From Oscheius tipulae (Eukaryota > Nematoda > Chromadorea > Rhabditida > Rhabditidae): a stretch of 64,000 nt of DNA. Location of the stretch: positions 9,300,001 through 9,364,000 of the forward strand of contig JASJZH010000006.1 of NCBI GenBank assembly GCA_037178975.1, written 5' to 3'. The position numbers and the translations under genes are program-made. Below the pieces are notes generated by a model. That model was not told where the DNA came from, ran no database searches, and saw only the letters and a list, made by a program, of their open reading frames with translations. Shown piece after piece: positions 48,701 to 59,493 of the stretch (positions are counted from its first letter, which is position 1; each line of letters opens with the position of its first letter).

Positions 48701-51700
48701 TCGATCACTTTCCCAGCCGCTATCCTCCGTCAACCTTTCTATGACGCCAACTGGCCAGCTTCTGTCAACTTCGGTGCCATGGGAGTTATTGCCGGACACG
48801 AGTTGACTCACGGATTCGACGACCAGGGAGTTCAATGGGATGGCGTTGGAGATCTGAGAGGATGGATGGACAGTACTTCGCAAGCCAGCTTCAACAACAT
48901 GTCTGCTTGCGTCGTCAACGAGTACAGTGGATTCTGTCCCCTTGACAAGAACACTTACGGAGCTGGTGCCTGCGTAGATGGAGCCCAGACACAGGGCGAG
49001 AACATTGCCGACAACGGAGGTATCCATGCTGCTTTCCGAGCCTACAAGAACTACATCAATCTGAATGGACCTGACCCGCAGCTTCCCGACGGACAGCTTG
49101 AAGGTTATACTGCTGACCAGCTCTTCTTCATGGCTTTCGGTCAAGTTTGGTGCCAGATGACTCCCAGCGATGCCATGATGGAACGCCAGCTTCTTGTCGA
49201 TGTTCACTCTCCTTCCATCTACCGTGTCTTCGGAACTATCCAAAACTTTGCCGGATTCAAGGATGCCTTCCACTGTCCCGCCAACTCTGCCTACGCTCCA
49301 GATCAGCATTGTAACGTCTGGGTTTCTGACATCAGTTCAAGCTACGGACTCCCGGCAAAGGATCCCAGCTCACTGAATGTGCTGGAGCCTCAGCCTGCTA
49401 TCCAGGGATCGAATCAGTATTCCAACTACCAGAGTGTCATTCAACTTTTCAAGTGAGTTTTGAGGCACGTCTAGGCAAATGTATGATAACTTCTTCCGTC
49501 AACCCGTCTTTTCAGTGTCCCACCCGTACCAAACTGTTTTATACAGGGTTGCCACAGTTGTCTCCTTCTATGTTGTCCCGAAAACCTTGCTTCCATTCCC
49601 GATGTCAATTCTGTAAGTCTAACGCCATGTCCCATGAATCTGAGTGCTTGGCAGTTTTATCTGTAATCAGACCGTGTGTATAATGTGAATTTTGTAGGCA
49701 AGGTCTCAAAACCACTGTCAATCCCTGCGATGACTTCTACCAATACACTTGCGGAGCCTGGAGTGGCCCGAGCAGTTTCGGAGGATCGGACACTGACAAC
49801 TACAACAAGATGGTTCAACAGATGCAGAATCAGGACTACGTTGAGGCTGCGGTATGACTTTTAACTTGTATCCTAAGCAAGTATTTAAGCCTGTACCGGT
49901 CCAAGATACCGTTGCTCTCTTCAACCAATGTCTCTATGCTGAAGCCAACTGGAACAATCTTACAGCTGATGGAGCCCAGATCACCAATGCTCTCAACGCT
50001 ATAAATGAGGGAGATGGTCGTCCAGCTAACCAGGGCGGAGTCCCAGCCAATGCTTATCCGTTCCCGATGTTGAATCAGACGAGCAGCGTTGACGACTTCC
50101 CGAACGCTATCGGAATGGGATATCTGTTTGGAAGACCTCAAGGAGAGTTTGGAAATGTCATCACACCGATTTCTGCCTACGTCGACACAAACTGGGTTAA
50201 CCCACAAGGACAGCAGGGATATGCTCTGTTCATAGACCAGCCTGTGACTCTGTCTTCTTACACATACTACACCAAGACCTGGGATACCACTAGACCTAGC
50301 TTGATTCAATCTGTCGTGGACACGATGAATGCCTACGTTGCCACGCAAAACAGCGAACTGGATCAAGCCCAGCTCCTTGCTGATGCTACGGATTTGGTTA
50401 ATTTCGATTACATGCTCGCTATGACGTTCAGGTAGTAATTTATAGTACTCTCTAAATTTATGTTCAGTACCGATCAGACAACGCGTAGACAGTTTGCCAG
50501 GAACTACAATCCGATGACAATGGCCCAGCTTCAAGCCACCTACAAGAACATCAACTGGCACGAGTTCATTCCTTTCGTAAGAGATCGTATTTACTTTTTC
50601 AAAGTCTGTTTAGCTCATGATCGCCGGATCTGGAGATGCCATGCAAGTTCTTGCTAATCCCAACTACCAATACATCGTGATGGAACCGACCAAGTTGCAG
50701 ATGCTCAATGATGCTCTTGTAGAGGGCAATTCCTTTGGAATCACTCCCAATACTCTTCTCAACTACATTTTCTACTCGGTTGTCCACTCTCAGAGCGGCT
50801 ACCTTCCTAGAGTACTTTAATTTGTTACAAGTTGAAGTTACTGTTTCAGAGCGCTTCCACTTTCGATTCCATCAACAAGATGAAAGCAGATGTTAAGCAG
50901 AGCAAGAAAAGAAGAAGAACTGGAGGAATCGTCGCTGAGAAGCACTACTTCAGCTTTGAGGACCTTGCTACACAGGATGGTATTAATCGCAAGTGTGCAG
51001 CTGAAACCATGGAATATCTTCAGGTATGTACTTGACTTTTATGCCATAACTTCATTTATAGTATGCTAATGCCCGTATCTTCATCGACAACATCTACACT
51101 CCGGCTACCCGTGACGTGATTAGAGCTCAAGTTGCTAAGGTCGCTAGCAGCATTGTTATCGGTATGATACTAAATTCTGTGGTGAGAATCAGAAATTTAA
51201 GGTTTCCGTTCCATGATAGACCAGCTCGACTGGATGACCACCTCGACAAAGAAGGGAGCTTACAACAAAATTGATAACCTTGTCAAGAATGTTGCTTACC
51301 CGGACTGGATCACGGACAATGATAACCTGACTGCTTACTACAGCTCTCTTGGATTCAATACCAATGATACCTACTTTGACATGGTCAACAAGGCCAACAC
51401 CTTCAATTTGGACATGATGTGGAATCAGCTTGTTCTAGTTGGTCCTACCAATCGTTTGGACTTCTTGGGTCCCCCAGGAACTACCAACGCCTGGTACCAG
51501 CCAGAACTCAACTCGATCACCTTCCCCGCCGGTATTCTTCATCAGCCCTTCTATGATGCCAACTGGCCAGCTTCTGTCAACTTTGGAGCTATGGGAGTCA
51601 TTGCCGGACACGAACTGACCCATGGATTTGACGATCAAGGAGTTCAATGGGACGGAGTAGGAACTTTGAAGAGCTGGATGGATGATAGTTCTCAAAAGAG

Positions 51701-54700
51701 CTTTAATGCCATGGCTGACTGTGTGGTCCAAGAATACAGCAACTTTTGCCCTCTGAAGAATACTTCCTACGGTGCTCAATGCGTCGATGGAGCTCAAACT
51801 CAGGGAGAAAACATTGCTGACAACGGAGGAATCCATGCTGCTTTCCGTGCCTACAAGAACTACATTAGTCTGAACGGGCCTGATCCGCAACTTCCTGACG
51901 GGATTTTGGAAGGATTCACTGCCGACCAGCTCTTCTTTATGGGCTTCGCTCAAGTTTGGTGCCAGACTCCACCCAGTAACGATTCCTTGGAAAGACAGAT
52001 TCTTGTCGATCCTCATTCTCCTTCCGTCTACCGTGTCTTCGGATCAATCCAGAACTTCCCGGCTTTCAAGGACGCCTTCCACTGTCCGGCCAACACCAAC
52101 TACGCTCCTGACAAGCACTGCAATGTCTGGGTTTCTGACATCAACTCAAACATCGGTCTACCTCCCGTCGACTCTACCAACCTTAACATCAGAGATCCTC
52201 AGCCTCCTGCTCAGGGATCCAGTCAGTATACGAACTACAAAAGTGTCGTCCAGCTTTTCAAGTAACCTTCAGTCTCAACAACTATATAGCATATTTTCAG
52301 GCAAGGAATGAACACACAGGCTGACCCTTGCAATGACTTCTATGCCTACACTTGTGGAGCTTGGAACTCTCCCGAAATGAGCTTCGACAACTCGGACGAT
52401 ACCAACATTGAGAAGATGGCCATACAGATGATGAATGCTACCTATTACAACTCAGCGGTACGTCTTTTTCGTGGCTTCATATGAGGAAGTTTAGCCAAAA
52501 TCCGTCAAGCAATGTGTTGACTATTTCAATGCTTGTGTAACTGCCAACAGCATGGGTGTCATGGATCCTCATGGAAGTCAAGCTAAGAAGGCCGTGGGAA
52601 TGCTTCTGGCTGGTGAGTCAATCTTTAAAAAAAACCTGCAATAACTAATATTAGGCGACCCGACTGACAATGGAGCTCGACAAGACCAGACCAGCAAGAA
52701 TCCTTGGCCTATGTACGATCAGACCAGCACTGTTGCTACGATTCCAGATGCTCTGAACATGGGATACCTTCTCGGGTATCCTACTGGAACTTATGGAGTC
52801 GAAACTCTGGTCTCTGCCTATGTTGACACAAACTGGGTGAACCCGCAAGGAAGCCAGGGATACAGTTATTTCATCGACCAGCCCACTACCATGCTTCCTC
52901 GTACTTACTACGTCAAGTCTTGGGACACATACCGGAATATTCTGATTAACAACGTTATCGCTACTATGAAGTTGTTCGCCAAGACTCAAGGGAAAACGCT
53001 GAATATGACCCGACTGACGACGGATGCAACGGATCTTGTCAACTTTGACTATCTCCTGGCTATGAACTACAGTACTGATGATACTACCAGGAGAAACTAT
53101 ACCAGGAGCTACAACCCGATGTCAATCAACGATCTGAAGACGAACTATCCCAACATTGACTGGACTGAGTTCTTGAAACTGACCATGCTTTCTAGCAGCG
53201 ATGCCATCAGCACCACAGTTGGAAACACTAACTACAACTACATTGTCATGGAACCTGCTCAACTGGCCAAGCTGAACAACGATCTTAAGACTTTCAATCC
53301 CAATGTGGTCCTCAACTACATTTACTACAACCAGATGAACAGCCAAAGTGGTTTCCTGCCCTGGAGCATCCGAGAAGAGATTGAGCAATGGCACGAAATT
53401 CTATCCACTAAGGAAACTGTGGCGAAGGGAAAGAGACGTCGTACTGGAATCGTGCCGATGAAGAAGAGAATAAGGAAGATTGCCGAGGATATCAGCGGAA
53501 TTCAGTTCAATTGTGCTGCCGAGACTATGGAACAACTGCAATATGCAAATGCTCGGGTTTTCATCGATAACATCTACCCGACTCAGGAGAGCAGAAAGAC
53601 TATCAGAAACAATGTGGCTAAGCTTGCCAGCAGTATCCTGATCGGATTCCGATCCATGATTGATCAACTGAACTGGATGAGCGACTACACCAAGAAGGGA
53701 GCCTACAGCAAGATTGAAAACCTTGTCAAGAACATCGCCTATCCAGACTGGATCACAGTGGACAGTCAACTGAATGACTACCATGCAACCCTTGGAATTT
53801 CATCCTTTGATGACTATTTCACCGTTTACAACAAGGCCTCCACTTTCAATATGTACCAGATGTGGGAACTTTTACGTCCAGGAAGCGCCAACAGAATCGA
53901 CTTCAACGGACCCCCAGGAACAACCAATGCTTGGTACCAGCCGGAGATGAATTCTATCACCTTCCCTGCAGCTATCCTTCATCAGCCGTTCTATGATGCC
54001 AACTGGCCAGCTGCTGTCAACTTTGGAGCTATGGGAGTCATCGCCGGACATGAATTGACTCACGGTTTTGATGATGAAGGAGTTCAGTGGAACGGTGTTG
54101 GAGCTCTTGACGGCTGGATGGACGCCACTTCCCAGACCAGCTTCACTGCTATGGCTGGATGTGTCGTCAACGAGTACAATGGTTTCTGTCCTCTGAACAA
54201 GACCGTTTATGGAGCCGGAGCTTGTGTGGATGGAGCCCAGACTCAAGGTGAGAACATTGCCGACAACGGAGGAATTCATGCCGCGTTCCGTGCCTACAAA
54301 AACTATATTAATCTGAATGGACCTGACCCGCAGCTGCCCGACGGACAGCTCGAAGGTTTTACAGCTGACCAGCTCTTCTTCATGGCTTTCGCTAATGTTT
54401 GGTGCCAGATGCCTCCTACCGATGCTAAAATGAATCGTCAAATTCTTGTCGACCCTCATTCCCCATCCATCTACCGTGTCTTCGGGACAATCCAGAACTT
54501 CCCTGGTTTCAAGGACGCCTTCCACTGCCCTGCTAACACCGCTTATGCTCCCGATAAGCACTGTAATGTCTGGGTCTCAGACATTAGCTCCAGCTATGGA
54601 CTTCCTGCAGTCAAGCAGAGTGATATCAATGTTCCTGTCCAGCCGAAGGCTGTCCAGAGTGACCCTGCAACTTACACAGCTTACCAGCAGTCTGTTGACT

Positions 54701-57164
54701 TCTTCAAGGCTTCCGTCAACTTCACTGCCGATCCTTGCAACGATTTCTGGTCATACTCTTGCGGGAACTACAACAAACTGGTCTCTTTCCATTTGGCTGA
54801 TGCTTCCAATCTCGTACTTATGGCTCAGCAGCTCACAGATCCTAACTATCAGACCACAATTGGTGGTTCTACAGCTCTGACCAAGGAGAAACAGTTCTTC
54901 GATGCTTGTGTAGCTCTGACAGGAAACAGTACTTTGAACAACAACACCCTCATCCAACAGAACTACATCCAGAAGAAGGTCGATGCTCTGAAGACCAAAC
55001 TCGGAAACCTTCCGTTCACTGCCGTTCTCGGAGGCAATAATGTCCAACTTCCTACGAAAACCGCCATGGCCGACAGTCTTGGATACCTATCCTTCACGCA
55101 GATGATCGATACTTTGATCACCCCCATGGTCGATACCTATTGGATTGACAACAGCAAAGGATACCAATTCTTCATTGACCAGAACAGTGCCGAGAAGTCT
55201 AAAACCTACTACGTTCCCGATGCATGGGCTAACATCAGGGGAGGATACTTGAAGAGCACTGTGGCTGTCTTCCAGACCTACTGTACTGAACAGGTAGCAT
55301 AGAAAAATTGGATAGCTGTAAACATAATTTTCAGGGAATCAAATGTCCGGCTGACTTGAATAATCGTGTTGGAAAGATCCTGGACTTTGAGCAGATCATT
55401 GCCTACAACTACAGTACCAACGACGCTGCCAGGAGACAATACATGCGGTCATGGAACTTGATGACTGTTGACAAGCTGAATACAAATTACAACTTTGTTG
55501 ATTGGACTGAGTACTTGAAGCAGGTACCCTAGCTGGTTTTCAAGCTTTGAAAGCAATTTTCAGCTCCCGGCCGTTGCTGTTCCAATAGTCACAGACCCTG
55601 CCTATAAAATTTCCGTCATGGAACCTGACATGATCTCCAAACTTAGTGTTGACATTCAAAACAGCGCCAAGTTCGACCCAGACACCGTTGTCAACTACCT
55701 CTACATGAGACTGCTGCTTGACAATGCCCAGTACCTCCCTTCTTACCAAGCGGCTATGGAACTTATGCCAGTTACGGAAACCGGAGAAGTGATTATTGGA
55801 AAAAAGAGGAAACAACGCCTTCCGAGAAGACAATTGGCTGATATTAGCAACACGCAGACCAGCTGTATTGGCTTGGCCAACAGTCTGATGCAGTTTGCTA
55901 ATGGAAGAGTCTTCATCGACTACCTGTACCCAACTCAAGCTGATCGTGACTTCATTAGACAGTGAGTTTTGCGGAGTGTGAAGAATGTATAGGACAGAGA
56001 GACAGGGACACAGGGAGACTTAGCGACAGATATTGAAGGATTTTAAACAAAAGTTGAATATTTTCAGGCACGTCGGAGGAGTGATCACCAACATCATCAG
56101 CTCGTTCCAAGGAATGCTCATGCAGCTTGACTGGATGAGTTCCGAAGACAAGACCAGGGCTCTTCAAAAGACTCTTGGAATCAGTAGGAACTTTAATAGA
56201 CTCTTGCAAACTGAATTTTCAGTCCAAAACATTGCCTTCCCTGACTGGATTACCACCGACGACCTTGATACCTATTACGCTCCGCTGATGTTCGATGGTA
56301 CTGACAATTACTATACCATGTGGGACAAACTTATTCAGTGAGTAGAAACAAAACATGTCTTGAAGAAAACTTTAGGTTCAACATCTATATTCAGTACAAC
56401 CAGATTACCATGAACCACACTGATCGCTTCGACTTCTTGGGACAGCCTGGAACTGTCAATGCCTGGTATCAGCCTGAGCTCAATTCTATCACCTTCCCTG
56501 CCGGAATTCTTGTCCCTCCCTACTACAACGCCCTTTGGCCTGCTTCTGTCAACTATGGAGGCCTTGGAGTCGTTGCCGGACACGAGTTAACCCACGGATT
56601 CGATGACGAGGGAGTTCAATGGGGCCCGACTGGAGATCTGAAGCAGTGGATGAACAACCAAAGCAGTATCGACGGCTTCCAAAATATGGCTCAGTGCGTC
56701 ATTGACGAGTACTCTGGCTTCTGTCCTCTAAATAAAGCCACCTATACTCCGAATTGTGTAGATGGACAGCAGACCCAGGGAGAGAACATTGCTGACAATG
56801 GAGGAATCCACGCTGCCTTCAGAGCCTACCGCACTCACATTCAGCTCAATGGACCGGATCCGATGCTGCCTGACCAGATGTTCGGACAGTTCACTCACGA
56901 CCAACTCTTCTTCTTGAGTTTCGGACAGGTGACTTTTTCTGAAATGCCTATTCAAGTTTGTTCTAGGTCTGGTGCGAGGCGTATCGCGGAGATGATGGTG
57001 AATACAAACAGCTGATGGTCGACCCTCACTCTCCTTCCAAGTACCGTGTCTTCGGAACAATCCAGAACTACCCCGCCTTCCAAACTGCCTTCCATTGTCC
57101 AGCCAACTCTGCCTACGCACCGGATAAGCACTGTCGTGTCTGGGTGCCCAACGTTGAAAACTAA
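42708..57164 (+). CDS. Membrane-anchored penta-neprilysin: five tandem M13 peptidase domains
   Basis: Thirty exons join in a single phase-consistent frame of 11,820 nt (about 3,939 aa). Residues 1-14 ([14 protein letters not shown]) are cytoplasmic. Next comes a type II anchor ([20 protein letters not shown]), a short stalk, and five M13 zinc-metallopeptidase domains at residues about 95-868, 869-1667, 1668-2446, 2447-3216 and 3217-3939. Neprilysins cut short extracellular peptides such as neuropeptides. Each domain has NAWYQP (substrate binding), the zinc motif HELTH with [11 protein letters not shown] (third zinc ligand), an R-V-F-G-x-I-Q-N block and a CxVW end. Only domain 5 stops there ([13 protein letters not shown]); the others run through a Gln/Tyr-rich linker ([13 protein letters not shown]) into the next domain. 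No internal signal peptide or anchor was found. The 2,639-nt exon at 52655-55293 physically joins domains 4 and 5. A normal M13 protein is 700-800 aa. Poly(A) signal at 57199. Confidence 0.88.
43866..46377 (+). other. M13 domain 1 of the penta-neprilysin
   Basis: Exons 43866-44019, 44061-44587, 44625-44733, 44771-44968, 45007-45180 and 45218-46377. The domain starts [19 protein letters not shown] is encoded at 45728-45742. The polybasic KKKRRRSG (about 45055-45082) sits between the N-terminal lobe and the AAQTMEYLQ block. Confidence 0.88.
46415..49452 (+). other. M13 domain 2 of the penta-neprilysin
   Basis: Exons 46415-46571, 46610-46736, 47134-48083, 48252-48354 and 48393-49452. It starts [19 protein letters not shown] is at 48797-48811. 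The basic insert at about 47967-48015 reads GKRRRN...RREKRKW and includes a canonical furin-type REKR. The 397-nt intron 11 is the longest inside the catalytic region. Confidence 0.88.
49698..52261 (+). other. M13 domain 3 of the penta-neprilysin
   Basis: Exons 49698-49851, 49890-50431, 50468-50576, 50614-50811, 50850-51023, 51062-51161 and 51202-52261. Exon lengths 109, 198 and 174 are identical to those of domain 1. It starts [18 protein letters not shown] is at 51609-51623. The basic insert KKRRRTGG is near 50903-50930. Confidence 0.88.
52301..54690 (+). other. M13 domain 4 of the penta-neprilysin
   Basis: Exons 52301-52457, 52495-52612 and the first part of 52655-55293. It starts [19 protein letters not shown] is at 54049-54063. 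The basic insert at about 53425-53475 reads [17 protein letters not shown]. The domain passes without an intron into domain 5 ([19 protein letters not shown]). Confidence 0.88.
54691..57164 (+). other. M13 domain 5 of the penta-neprilysin
   Basis: The rest of exon 52655-55293, then 55335-55523, 55564-55961, 56068-56183, 56223-56337, 56376-56928 and 56967-57164. It is the most diverged copy: [14 protein letters not shown] start, shorter N-terminal lobe, [20 protein letters not shown] at 56581-56595. The basic insert [12 protein letters not shown] (about 55799-55835) has an RKQR furin-type site. It ends as a normal M13 protein does. Confidence 0.88.
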
Positions 57165-57198
57165 AAACAACCTCAAATCATGTACAGGTCAAATATTA

Positions 57199-57204
57199 AA
57201 TAAA
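57199..57204 (+). promoter_or_regulatory. Poly(A) signal of the penta-neprilysin gene
   Basis: AATAAA 35 bases after the TAA stop. Confidence 0.7.
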
Positions 57205-57314
57205 GATATTTATGAAAGTTTGGTTCATGATGGTCGTTATGAGGCTAGTTCAAAGGGTAAAAATGCTTTTAGCATTTATAAGTACGTCGGTACAAGGGCG
57301 TTTTTGCCGAAGGA

Positions 57315-57476
57315 GTCGAACTCGCTTTGAAATATGTCCAAGACCTCAAAGAGACGGATGAGAATTTAAAGAACCGATGTTTCGAGATGCTGGAAAGGAA
57401 TCTGAATATTTTCCTCGAGCAGAGACCAATTTGTCCCCGCCGTCGTATTAATCAGGCTTCTGCGGCTGCTGCTTGA
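57315..57476 (+). pseudogene. Fragment A of an unidentified duplicated 3' exon
   Basis: An open frame reads ALKYVQDLKETDENLKNRCF, EMLERNLNIF and PRRRINQASAAAA, then TGA. A related block lies at 59190-59352. There are no upstream exons, so it is probably a relic or an orphan last exon. Confidence 0.45.
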
Positions 57477-57556
57477 GTCTGCATACTGTTAAACTTATTT
57501 TCCATAATGAAATATAATGTAGCTGCAACTTGGGCATAAACATTATTTTTGTGTGA

Positions 57557-57624
57557 TAAGGAAGTTGGCAATGGTAATCGTCTTTTCCACGAAGAAGGCA
57601 TTTTCGTGAAGCGGTTGCCTCTAC
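57557..57624 (-). pseudogene. Duplicated fragment of the USP39 gene
   Basis: About 68 bp match the minus-strand USP39 exon segment at about 60117-60183 (RFTKNAFFVEK...IVNFP), with several substitutions. No neighbouring USP39 exons are present here. Confidence 0.7.
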
Positions 57625-57797
57625 AAATCAGACATCCAAATTAAAGTATGACGTCCGAGGCTGCAAGAGGGGCGAGACATTCTCTCGATAAGGCGCCGCC
57701 ACTATCGGGAACAGAACGTCCTGCTTCTTATTGGGGGGTGTAACGTCTCGATTTTCCAGCACGATCAGATTGGATGTTTCAACTGTGATCAGACCAT

Positions 57798-58577
57798 CCG
57801 AACTACCTTTTCACCCATTTTCAACTGCTAATTGTAGGCCCAGATCGAAGTAGCTTGAGAGAGCGACAGGCAAGACAACGAAGTGACAGTGAACAATAAA
57901 TCGGCTTCTAGTCTATGAAGGTTGTATGTGACGAAACGTTCCGCTTCGGCTCCCGACTCTTTTTTTTAATGAATCACGAACTCCAAAGAAGCAGAAAGAT
58001 CTGCGTTTGATCCAATCGGATGATAATTTCAATCGTGTCGTGGCTGATGCGGAGTTCAACCCAAAAGCTGGCAATGCTGTCCTGCCTGAAACAGTTGGTG
58101 TTCTGCTGAATAGAAAACTGCTGAAGGCGCAAGAGGTCTGCGCCAACAACATGAAACATCCGTTAGGTGTAAAGACAATCATGCTTGGAGGAGATTGCGG
58201 TCAAGTACTGCTAATCCCAAAGATTTCTTCTACACGGATGCCTTCTTTTGTTTCCTAGTATCACTGAAGAGCTTCTCGTCACCAGGCGCGGGCTCGAAGT
58301 GGGCAATCTTCTGTAGAGGAAAATTCTTCTGTTGCTTCGAGTAGTCGACGATGATTCCTGGCCTTACAGAGCTGTTCGGCCTGTTCCTCGATGATCGTCT
58401 TCAGACGGATGACCTGCACTTCCACTTTTCGTCACATACAACCTTCATAGATTCTAGAAGCCGGCTGGCGCGATTTATTGTTCACTGTTACTTCGTTGTC
58501 TTGCCTGTCGCTCTCTCAAGCTACTTTGATCTGGGCCTACAATTAGCAGTTGAAAATAGGTGAAAAGGTGGTTCGGG
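57798..58577. repeat. Large inverted repeat, about 140-bp arms
   Basis: The left arm 57798-57936 is the reverse complement of the right arm at about 58427-58577, with about 95% identity apart from one small insertion in the right arm. Both arms contain GTTCACTGT.ACTTCGTTGTC and GCTCTCTCAAGCTACTT read from the right arm. About 490 bp lie between them. This could be a fold-back element or an inverted duplication. Confidence 0.85.
57970..58440. pseudogene. Coding-like fragments inside the inverted repeat
   Basis: The plus strand at about 57977-58256 reads TPKKQKDLRLIQSDDNFNRV, then FNPKAGNAVLPETVGVLLNR and KLLKAQEVCANNMKHPL to a stop. The minus strand at about 58432-58240 reads VEVQVIRLKTIIEEQAEQL, then GIIVDYSKQQKNFPLQKIAH and FEPAPGDEKLFSDTRKQKK. 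Both look like real protein. I recognise neither. They may be exons of one gene scrambled by the inversion, or element-borne. Confidence 0.35.
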
Positions 58578-59493
58578 CGAGACGCTTCACAGGGGTCTGA
58601 AGAGCCACATCAAACAGTCCTACCCATTTCGGCACTTTTCGGGCCCTTCAAGCCAACTTGGCCTCAATGGTTTCTGCTTGATCCTACTTACGGTTTGCAA
58701 TGTCGACACCATATATGTTGCAGTTAAAAGTGTTTTTCAGTACATACCTGTTCTATTTCAGTTCAAAGCGTTTTGAACTAGTTTAAAGTATTTTATTCCT
58801 TTTTAATCATTTGTGATGTGTTTTTATCAGATTTTTTTGTTGTTTTTACTTTTCATCAAACATAATAAAATTTTCAGCATTTTGACACCAAAACGACTTG
58901 AAAAACGACCTCATTAGGCGTCTTTGGAGCTCCAATATCCTGTTTTCTGTTTTCATGTTTTTGACGTCTTTTCTGTTTGTTTGCCCCATTCGCTCATTTT
59001 GATAAGCATCTCAAGAATTTAGCCGCAGAGTACGAACATCTGAAAAAAGGGTTGAAAAACTCTGTGAGCAGAATGAGTCTACGTTTTGGTCAATTTCTAA
59101 CCGAAGATACTTAGATGATGTCATCGTTGTGTACTTCATTCAAGAGTTCATTGGTTTTATCACAGCCGAAGTGGCTGCCAAATGACTCCTCACTTCAGAA
59201 TACGTCCAAGACCTTAATGAGACAGATGACGATTTCAACAACAGATGCCTGGAGACGTTGGAAAGAGATCTGTCGATCGAAACTATCCGCTCCCTCCACC
59301 TTCTCCTCCCCGTCGCCGCCATATCAATCGAGCCCCTGCTTCTGGTGGTTGATGATGTATATTATTGAACATGCTCTCTTTAATAGAAGACTCGTTTTGA
59401 TATATGAACGATGTACCCTTCTCGATGACCGTTTATTAAGAAATGACAACAGCAATAGATCAAAAGGATATTAAAACAACCAAACCAGAAAAG
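58578..59493 (+). pseudogene. Degenerate region with fragment B of the duplicated 3' exon
   Basis: At 59190-59352 the sequence reads EYVQDLNETDDDFNNRCLET, LERDLSI, and after a frame change PRRRHINRAPASGG and TGA. This is parallel to fragment A at 57315-57476. The rest is AT-rich and non-coding. Confidence 0.45.

Noticed and set aside
45203-52016. Long minus-strand frames (293, 315 and 193 codons) in the M13 gene
   Set aside because: They recur opposite the same conserved sense blocks in each domain, as expected for antisense shadows.
42708-57164. Reading the M13 region as a cluster of five separate neprilysin genes
   Set aside because: No domain after the first has a start context, signal peptide or anchor; the domain ends lack stops; linker introns are short and in phase; and one exon crosses the domain 4/5 border.
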